A stretch of 64,000 nt of DNA from NCBI RefSeq assembly GCF_014356525.2, contig NC_052514.1, forward strand, positions 1,181,018 through 1,245,017, read 5' to 3'. Of the stretch, positions 56,389 to 64,000 are shown in pieces (positions within the stretch are counted from its first letter, which is position 1; each line of letters begins with the position of its first letter). The DNA comes from Nilaparvata lugens. Taxonomy: Eukaryota; Arthropoda; Insecta; Hemiptera; Delphacidae. The translations under genes and the position numbers were made by a program. Below the pieces are notes generated by a model. The model did no database searches. It was not told the DNA's origin and saw only the letters and a list, made by a program, of their open reading frames with translations.

Positions 56389-56789
56389 AATGAAGTCATC
56401 TGTATGATTGTAGAACAAATTATTTGGCACTCAATGATAATATTCTTGTTGCCTGAGGTGAGAATTTGTCTCATTTCAATTCTATTCGAAAATTAGGTAG
56501 AATTCCTTCCAATCTTCTCTTGTCTATCCACCCCTTGACACAAGTCTACACTACGCACTTGTCTTTATGCTACTTGCACACACTATAAATTGATGAAAGT
56601 TTCCAGGTTTATGGCGGTGATCTAGAATTTTTGAAGAGTCCGAGATTGTTTGAAAAGATGCTGTAGAGCTTTTCTCTACAATAAAATAATTGAAATTTTT
56701 TATACATGATCTACTTCTGAATGTTTTAGTGGAGTGGAGAGGTTTCAGTGACATTCTCTCCATTCATATTCATTTACTTGGTCTAGTTT
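56389..56789. other. Spacer
   Basis: A 70-codon minus frame (56551-56763) is not supported by splice sites or similarity. Confidence 0.4.
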
Positions 56790-57335
56790 TAATTTAGAAA
56801 AGTTTAATGAACAATGTTTTTGTCTTTGAACGATTTTTGTTATCGACAGAAAGATTGTTTATTTCATTTGTTGTCATAATTATTGTAGCTTCTCTTTTGT
56901 TTTTGATAACAAACGTGCTGGCTTGTGCGACTGATAAAAATATGTATTTGAAATGGCTTCATGTTTGGCATTGACTGAGTTATATATATACCCAAAATTT
57001 TACTTTTGTGTGGTGTGTGAGCTCGTTCGTTAGGACTGTGAGTAAAGTCCGGCTGTTCTGGTGAAGGGGATAGATTTTGTTCTTGTTTTATAATACAGTT
57101 TTCCTGTCACAGTTCGGGCAGTTCAAAGAGAATTGTATTATTGAATAGGAAGGGATCTGAACCCACTTCATTAGATCAGTTTTTTTGATTTTTAATTAAT
57201 AATTAACGTCGCGTTTCAACCAGTGGATGCCAAATTGGGGAAGCCATTTTAGGTGACTACTGAGTCATTGTTTTAAATTTTTCATAACCACAACAAATGA
57301 ATCTTCACTAGCAGCAAAGCGAGTAGCCCTTGAAA
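56790..57335 (+). repeat. Dispersed repeat G, copy 2
   Basis: This is the inverse counterpart of 12325-12850. It has TATATATATA near 56985 and GGACTGTGAGTAAAGTCCGG (57029), an imperfect hairpin. Confidence 0.75.
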
Positions 57336-57970
57336 TATTCATCTGTTTATTATTATTTCGTTATTTCTAATTATAATTCTAATTTTGTACAAATAATTTA
57401 TTGTTTTGTTTTAATTATCAAAAACCTGTACGATCTTTTCTTGTTTTTCATTTTCCCACCCTTACATATATTTGGTGGAGGCTTACATATTCGGTCAAGG
57501 CACATCGTGCTCACATATTTGGTGGAAGTTTCCCCCGCCGTCCATATCTTGCTTACATATTTGGTGGAGGCGTCCCTGCTTACAATACTTATTGTATCAA
57601 TCTATAAAGAAAAAGTACAATATTGGAAAGGAAAATCAGGCGCTAGTCCAAAGAACTCTATGATTTACTCAGTCAATTATACAACTGAAAATGTGATCAT
57701 CAAACTTGAGTTTTGTATGAATAGAACTATCTCTAGTGAAATAAGACAACGTTGGATTCCATTTTCAAGAAATGGTGAGAGTGATTCAAAAATAAATATA
57801 TCTCTCATAAATGAAGTTGAATGGAGTGAGGGAAATAATATACTTATTAAGAGAAGGAAGAAGATAAATAAGTTGGTGATAACATGATCTGAATGGAGAC
57901 TACAATGATGTTGTTGAATGATGAGAGAGAGAGAAAATTCAATTGAGGTTTAAGAAGAGGAATACCACTA
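57336..57970 (+). other. Region after repeat G, with a 185-codon open frame
   Basis: 57461-57580 holds four variants of TTACATATTTGGTGGAGGC at roughly 37-bp spacing. A frame at 57330-57887 is open, but its N-terminal half is translated AT-rich and repeat sequence. The second half (about 57655-57887) ends in a basic RRKKINKL tail. If G is an LTR, this could be the leader and a gag remnant of that element; I have no domain evidence. Confidence 0.35.
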
Positions 57971-58371
57971 TAGTGAGGTCCACGTTATAATGGCAGTGTT
58001 TGTTTAGCAATGGTATTGCTATCCTTGTCTATCATTCAACAAAGCGGATCGCGCTACCTCCTTCTCGCTTTACTCTGTTGCCAGATCGTCTTTTAAATGT
58101 AGAATTGATAAGTAATTAACAAAATATTTCATCTCAATTATGAATATTATTGAGAAATATAATTTCTTACTTGATAAAATATAATAGATTATTTTAAACG
58201 AGAGTGAACGATTAAATATTACATCAATAGACCTGTATCAGCTACCGTCTATAGAAGGCATTGACAAGACAGAGGATCGGGAACGTTGCTCTGCTATCTT
58301 ACTCTACTGTATCCTTTATCATTGAATTTCTTGAGATTTTCCTTAGGTTTATTGTAACGTGGACCTCGTTA
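57971..58371. mobile_element. MITE-A copy 7, long form with about 45-bp insertion
   Basis: It starts TAGTGAGGTCCACGTTATAA and ends GTAACGTGGACCTCGTTA, with TA on both sides. An AT-rich extra segment (58310-58350) lies near the right end. Confidence 0.85.
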
Positions 58372-59159
58372 TAGTTCCAAGTTAGATCAATCATGTTGGT
58401 GTAACCTACAATACTCTTAAAGAAGTATGAGAATAAAATGATTGAAAAGAGCTTTAAAAAGTAGAATTCAACTAGTTTTTGTTAAATCGATCACTGTAAT
58501 ACTGTAACAGGGATCATTTTAAAATACCCAACCCATTAACAGGAAGTAAAATGATATTCAGGTACAATGTGTGTGATTATCCCATCCTATGACGTGATTC
58601 AGAACAGATCCAGGATCATAACAGTTGTTGTTATCATAAAAAGATTCAAGCAACAAAAATGACTGCTTCACTCGTCAACGCAAATCGACAAAAAATTACA
58701 CAGCTTACTTTTCAGACATAAAATCTCTAGGACACGAATGCATGATATAAAAAAATGCATAACTTGCCGGCAGCATGAAACTTGTTACCAAAATAGGAAT
58801 TGGATCTGGTAATACCTAGTTTGGTCACTTATAACGGTCGCATTAAACACGTTATGTATGTTGAGTACTGTAGGTACATTCTATCATGTAGGATAGGAGA
58901 GTACTGTACAGTGAACAATTATTATAAACAAGGATTTCTGGTATTGGGTGAGATTTGATGTTGTTACAATCACATTCGTTACTAGACTGATTTTTATATC
59001 GTATCATACAGAACTGAATGCAGTTCCAGAAAGATTAGAAACCTTTGTTTGTATCACCCGTGCTCTCAAGGGTCTGTCAAAAGCACAAATAGATTGAATT
59101 TAGTTGAAACACTAACTTATTGACATGGGCTGCTTTTAAATTAATAAAACAAAATAAAT
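58372..59159. other. AT-rich spacer, F-like scrap at the end
   Basis: Near 59057-59090 ATCACCCGTGCTCTCAAGGG resembles repeat F. No gene seen. Confidence 0.45.
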
Positions 59160-59266
59160 CTTATAGCACCCTTTATTCTTTAAAAAACTTTAAAATAGTT
59201 GAATAACTATACAAAATACATGTTCAACTATTTTAAAGTTTTTTAAAGAATAAAGGGTGCTATAAG
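59160..59266. repeat. Near-perfect 107-bp palindrome
   Basis: CTTATAGCACCCTTTATTCT and ACTTTAAAATAGTTGAA pair with their inverse copies, with a loop of about 20 bp. It splits an F-like sequence. Confidence 0.9.
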
Positions 59267-59457
59267 TTTTATGAATTTAGTTGTATACTTGGATGCTGAT
59301 ATTGAAAGTATCAACAACTACATATCTGTTAAACCATCTTCGGTGAATTAAGAATCCTAATCCAGCATTTCAAGCTGTAATGATGTTTCAAGCTTATTAA
59401 AAATTTCAGATGTAATGAAGTGTCCATGTATTTTGTATCCCGTACAAGCCAATATTA
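59267..59457. repeat. Dispersed repeat F, degraded part
   Basis: AAACCATCTTCGGTGAATTA and TGTATTTTGTATCCCGTACA match F copies. Confidence 0.5.
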
Positions 59458-60135
59458 TTTTTACTTTCCTTGCCCTATTACCATAGGTAAGGAAAGTATT
59501 GCTTTCCGAAAAAAATTGAGGTACCCTAATTTCTAAATTTCTAGACGCTCCTTACACTATAAGGATCAGACACGAACAATTTCGATCAAATGCGATTCAA
59601 GATGGCGGCTAAAATGGCGAAAATGTTGTCAAAAACAGGGTTTTTCGCGATTTTCTCGAAAACGGCTCCAACGATTTTGATTAAAGTTATACCCAAAATA
59701 GTCATCGATAAGCTCTATCAACTGTCACAAGTCCTATATCTGTAAAAATTTCAGGAGCTCCGCCCCATCTATGCAAAGTTTGATTTTAGATTCTCAATTA
59801 TCAGGCTTCAGATACAATTTAAACAAAAAATTTTGAGTGGGAAAGATTGAGCATGAGAATCTTTACAATTAATGTTCAGTAAGAATTTCACCTAAAATTA
59901 AAAATAAGTTCGAAATTCGAGAAAATGTGATTATCCAATTGCAAACTGTTGGCAACTGTAAAAGATTCACTATGAAGAGATAGCAGACCTCGTGTGTCTC
60001 CAGCGTTATTGCCCTGTCACCAGCTGGCTCAAATCTTTGAATAGTAGACTTGAGATGCGCGGGAACACTAGCGTCAGGTGATCAATTTTCATAACGGCAA
60101 GGAAAGTTGTGTGAGTGCGTTACACCAGATTTTTA
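59458..60135 (-). mobile_element. Element B copy 5, CA tract absent
   Basis: The minus-strand ends are complete. The whole block between the GGAC-type segment and CTTACACTATAAGG is missing, so the CA tract and its flanks are deleted. Confidence 0.9.
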
Positions 60136-61000
60136 AAAATTTAGAATATATTGATTATGGGAGAGGTATAGTTAATTCAACTTCCATAAATTGAAGAGCA
60201 GATATTATTGTAAACTTTCAAATTATATACTCTTCAAGTCTCAAGTACTTTTCAGATAGAAAATAAGATGATGAAGACGTAGCACCAAGTTATGAAGAAA
60301 ATAATAAACTTAAAAATTGTGCACTTCCAAGTTACATTCATATACTTTCCAAGATGATTCTGGAACATTGCTTGCTCTTAGAACATGTTAAACTGATTTT
60401 AAGTGGAACTAATCACTGAATTTCATAAACGTGACATGCACTTCTGTTATGATTTCAATGTTGTCAGACAGGATCTTCCCCTGGACAATTTTACAGCCTC
60501 TTTCCCAATGGATATTCTTCAATGAACACTAAAAATATTTCTGTCCTTGGAGTCATCTAGATTTTAAAGATTGTATTTGTATACAGCAGTAATATTTCCA
60601 CAAAAACGTCATAATAATTTGAAGTGAGCTGTCACTATTAAGTTTCTACTATGTAGTAACTTTAAAACAAACAGCCTCATTTCGTAACTGAAATTTCTTC
60701 ACCCATTTCTTAGAATTTATCTTTCTCAGTTTCAACTCATAATAAAGTCCTTTGTTCCCGTAATATCCTCCAACTCTAGCTCTATTCTAGTGATGTTGGG
60801 TCAAATTTTATATGAAACATCTCAATTCAGTAACTGAAGAGTTTATTTCTCATTTTCATTCCTATCTCTGATACCATATCATAGTCATCTCGAGTTGAAG
60901 AAAGTTACTAAAAGCCAACTAGAGAAGGCTCTGTACAATTTTCAAGATTATTAGTTCCTTCATAACTCAGTTCTAAGTCTTTATAATCTTATTTTGATCC
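60136..61000. other. AT-rich spacer
   Basis: No coding or repeat structure recognised. Confidence 0.5.
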
Positions 61001-61148
61001 TCGGTTGCACAAAAGCCCGTTTAATTTCAGCCGTGATTAAATGCCACGATAACCAACTAGATAAGCATTCTTTTCTGGAAAGCCCTCTCTTCTGATTAGT
61101 TCTTGTTCAATCATGATTAAAATCTAATAGGTTTTTTTGTGCAACCGG
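61001..61148. mobile_element. MITE with CGGTTGCACAAAA ends, copy 2
   Basis: TCGGTTGCACAAAAGCCCGT is matched by TTTTTTTGTGCAACCGGG at the right end. Internal TTTAATTTCAGCCGTGATTA is matched by AATCATGATTAAAATCTAAT. Confidence 0.75.
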
Positions 61149-61269
61149 GTCTGAATCTTCATCTATTTATTCTCGCCGTTTTATGCCCTTCATTCTATTT
61201 ATAAGCTCTTGAATATTGCCAGCTATTAATTTCCGTTAGTTCTTCTTCATTTGCTTTCACTTTACATCT
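61149..61269. other. Short spacer
   Basis: Nothing recognised. Confidence 0.4.
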
Positions 61270-61660
61270 TCATCTAATTTGTTTATCTTCTTCTTCTTAC
61301 AAACAAGGATTAGGCTTTAACCTGTTCTGACTCACATCAAGCCAATTATTCAAATAAACATAAAAAATCCTATTATTGCCACCGCTTGCGTGGTCTGCCA
61401 ACATCTCTTTTGCCAACTGGCTGATAATTATAGACTTTAAATGGTATTCTTTCAGCTGACATTCTTTGAACATGCTCCCTCCATTGATACCGATTCTCCG
61501 TAACTCTTTCATTCATGCTGCAGATTTTCAATTCTTTCCTGATATCTTCATCCCTGAAATGATCTCTTCTGTCACATCCCTTGGTTCTTCGGAGAAATCT
61601 CATCTCGGCTGCCTGCACTCTACTTTCAAGTGGCTTCGTAGTAATTTGTTTATTCCTTGG
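61270..61660 (-). mobile_element. LINE fragment, RT C-terminus with GRPRKRW
   Basis: The minus strand reads RVQAAEMRFLRRTKG, DEDIRKEL, WREHVQRM, IPFKVYNYQPVGKRDVGRP then RKRW and a stop. Its 3' end GCCTAATCCTTGTTTGTAAG is followed by a GAA tail. It is of the same group as 62690-63392. Confidence 0.88.
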
Positions 61661-62100
61661 ATATCAACAGCTCTATCAAAAGTTGAAATTTTCATTGATT
61701 GTTGAAACTGAATCGAGTCATACAACTCCAGCCAATCACATTGCGTTAGAATTGGGAGTGAACCGAAACAAAATGGGTGCTTGTCTTTGATTGGCCACCT
61801 CTGTTTGACCTGGTAGATGACAGGTGAAATTCTTGAATTATTACTGATGGACTGACATTAAATCACTTGATAAAATCTGGTAGTTTGGTTCAATAGAGAT
61901 TGATAAAGGTGTTGGAATCATAACAAATCTCACTTTCCCTTTGTTAACAAGAATCAATTATTCTTTTATAACAGATATAGGCCTACCAGGTATCTTGAAT
62001 CAAAGCCATCCACTATAGAATGCGGTGGGAGGAGAAAATTGGCAAATATGTCGTCCTGTCATTTCTACCGACTTTATAACGTACATTCCACTATAATTAA
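61661..62100. other. Spacer with a possible small MITE
   Basis: 62022-62096 is flanked by CCACTATAGAATG and CATTCCACTATA, an inverted pair reminiscent of MITE-A but shorter. Confidence 0.4.
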
Positions 62101-62680
62101 TTTCACAACTTAACCAATCACATACCTTAACTTCTTTAATTATTTCTATTTCTTCCACCATCAAATATTCAATTCATTCCATAAATCCATAAAATTATTA
62201 GAGCCATGGCATTTCATGAGTTTATGAGATAGAACTCAAAAAATCATAAGTTCATGATTGACTCCCTTAATTTCAAGTCTTTGGTCAGGAAATTAGACAA
62301 TATTTCATAAAGTGGAGAAAACTCAACCTATTTTCTGAACTTTTTTAATGGATCAAAATTCAAAAACAGTTTTGGACTGTGCCTGTTGTTTCACAACTTA
62401 ATCAATTACATACCTTAACTTCTTTAATTATTTCTATTTCTTCCACCATCAAATATTTAATTCATTCCATAAATCCATTAAATTCTTAGAGCCATGGAAT
62501 TTCATGAGTTTATGAGATAGAACTCAAAAAATCATAAGTTCATGATTAATTCCCTTAATTTCAAGTCTTTGGTCAGAAAATTAGACAACATTTTATAAAG
62601 TGGAGAAAACTCAACCTATTTTCTGAACTATTTTAATGAATCAAAATTCAAAAATTGTTTTGGGCTGTGCGTGTTGTTTC
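62101..62680. repeat. Tandem duplication, 290-bp unit, two copies
   Basis: ACATACCTTAACTTCTTTAA, AATCATAAGTTCATGATT and GGACTGTGCCTGTTGTTTC (first) / GGGCTGTGCGTGTTGTTTC (second) recur with a 290-bp period. Each unit ends with a T-family phrase. Confidence 0.92.
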
Positions 62681-62686
62681 TCTACT

Positions 62687-62689
<3 letters not shown>

Positions 62690-62724
<35 letters not shown>

Positions 62725-63392
62725 TTACAAGGATTAGGCTCTATTGGCCTGTACCGGCATCCATTTCTTCCTTGGTCTTCCTATGCCTCGCTTTCCTTCG
62801 GGTTTGTACTCCCATGCTAATATTGGGAGCCTATTGGATGGCATTCTGAATAAATGAGTAGACCAATTTTCCCGATATTTCTTCAGAATATCCAATAGCG
62901 GTTCTACATTCAATTCAGCTCTTATGTTCTCATTCCTTATTTTATCCAGTCTACTACAACCTTTGACCGCTCGTAAAAATCTCATTTCAGCAGCTTGTAT
63001 ACGAGATTCAGTTTGTCTGATTAAGATCCATGCCTCACTACCGTATGTTATTAACGGTATCGCCATTGTTTTGTAAAACTTCAGCTGGGTATCTTGTCTC
63101 GTTCGCCTTCCTATAGCTCGTCTTATAGTGCCACAGACCGCACTGAATCTCGCCACTTTTTCACCAACATCTTCATCCTTATCGAATGAAATGCGGCATC
63201 CCAAGTAGCTGAAGTCTCTCAATTGATCTAATGCTTGATTGTCTATCACGATTTTTGATCTGACTGGCCACTTTCCCCTGAATGCCATTATCTTGGATTT
63301 TTGAGGTGAGATTTTCATGCCAAAGTCCAACCCAATTTCGTTTAACTTGAAAATAGCATATCGTAGTTTATCTTCAGTGTTGAAAATGATTA
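62690..63392 (-). mobile_element. LINE fragment, RT thumb and C-terminus
   Basis: The 198-codon minus frame 62734-63330, extendable upstream without ATG to about 63380, reads GLDFGMKISPQKSKIMAFRG, RDFSYLGCRISFD, MAIPLITYGSEAWILI, RIQAAEMRFLRAVKG and GKRGIGRPRKKW. This is the post-catalytic region of a non-LTR reverse transcriptase whose YADD part is missing. It ends CCTAATCCTTGTAAGATG followed by (ATG)n at 62690-62723. Confidence 0.92.
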
Positions 63393-63888
63393 TTTAAAAA
63401 AATAATTTCATATCATTGAATCAATGGAAGAATAAAGAATAATCCCATTGTTTTATTAGAATAAACACATCATTCTACTCTTGTTACGGACCAATTACGC
63501 GTCTGTCACGCTGTATGACAGCATAAACAACCGAACAACAAGCTCCAGGTCTTCTTTGTTTTCATTGCACTCTTTTTTCACTCTAGGAGGTTACAGTGCA
63601 GTGGAGTTCAGTAGAGCAGGAAGGAAGTAGCGCGTGAAAAGAAAGAGAGAGAGTTGGAGAATGATGAATGAAAGGAAGGTTGATGATGATGCAATCAGTA
63701 GTGAGTAGAACAAGAGTGTGCGGTCATTGATGAATATTGAAGAGTGAAGATGATTCAACAGAGAGAGAGTGAGAGTGAGAAAATGTAGAGAAAGAGATAG
63801 AGAGAGTTATAAAGTTGAGTGACTGAGAGTTGTGAGTAAAACAAGTGCGAGATCAGTGAGTTGTAGAGTGAAGATGATATACAACATA

Positions 63889-63927
<39 letters not shown>

Positions 63928-64000
63928 AGCGAAAGACAGAGATAGAATGATAGAGTTGAAGAGAATGAGTGAGTGAGAGAGAGAGCGGGTGAGAGAGAGG
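63393..64000. other. Spacer and GA-rich tract at the right edge
   Basis: 63393-63580 is AT-rich with a CG patch (ACCAATTACGCGTCTGTCAC). From about 63590 the plus strand is purine-rich with many GAGAG runs and a (GA)n at 63893-63922. GAGA-rich DNA can mark promoters or 5' UTRs in insects, but no start codon or splice site could be tied to it. Confidence 0.45.

Noticed and set aside
57330..57887. 185-codon protein-coding gene
   Set aside because: The first half is AT-rich and short-repeat translation, with no domain; possibly a retroelement remnant, not listed as CDS.
62655..62849. His-rich 64-codon frame
   Set aside because: Translated CAT microsatellite tail of the LINE at 62690.

Overview
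The window is AT-rich eukaryotic DNA, almost certainly from an insect. It holds a chitin-binding RR-2 cuticle-protein gene, pieces of a CYP4-type cytochrome P450, a spliced UQCRH-like gene, GT-AG introns, AATAAA signals, and dense young transposons. The repeat families look like those of planthoppers (Nilaparvata lugens is my best guess). That is recognition from memory, not a database result.

Genes. Every gene I can support is on the minus strand and is seen as isolated exons in long repeat-filled introns: a P450 helix-C exon (1679-1864), a P450 signal-anchor first exon (25046-25199), a UQCRH/hinge-like protein (28676-29026), an unrecognised terminal exon (34279-34428), and a cuticle protein whose RR-2 domain is split over 40370-40459 and 35910-36140, with a broken duplicate of the last exon between them (37688-37914). 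Three weaker exon candidates lie at 13593-13644, 26342-26408 and 56322-56388.

Mobile DNA dominates. 3546-11555 is an 8.0-kb LTR element without coding capacity: 2.49-kb LTRs, AAAG target duplication, minus-strand polypurine tract, and a primer site that resembles the 5' end of initiator tRNA-Met. 14426-21058 is a second, 6.6-kb minus-strand LTR element with 810-bp LTRs, a coiled-coil gag-like ORF and no pol. It sits inside an octamer array (TTTAAATG) that is part of another repeat (family C), which also took in two further elements, so 13860-22514 is a several-layer nest. Recurrent families: MITE-A (TA target, seven copies, one split by a LINE), element B (about 0.8 kb around a hypervariable CA tract, seven copies), element C (CTAG-T end), Harbinger-like MITEs D, H and a palindromic relative (AGSTGCG ends, TAA targets), dispersed families F, G and T, four LINE reverse-transcriptase remnants, and many long foldbacks, the largest 624 bp at 27781-28404.

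The rest is AT-rich intron or intergenic sequence, simple repeats and purine-rich tracts. No bacterial-type operon, CRISPR array or intact tRNA was seen. The most unusual items are the tRNA-fragment-like primer site, the nest, the GAGCG(A/T)AG-type motif shared by otherwise unrelated repeats, the duplicated and decayed cuticle exon, and the series of microsatellite lengths across B copies.
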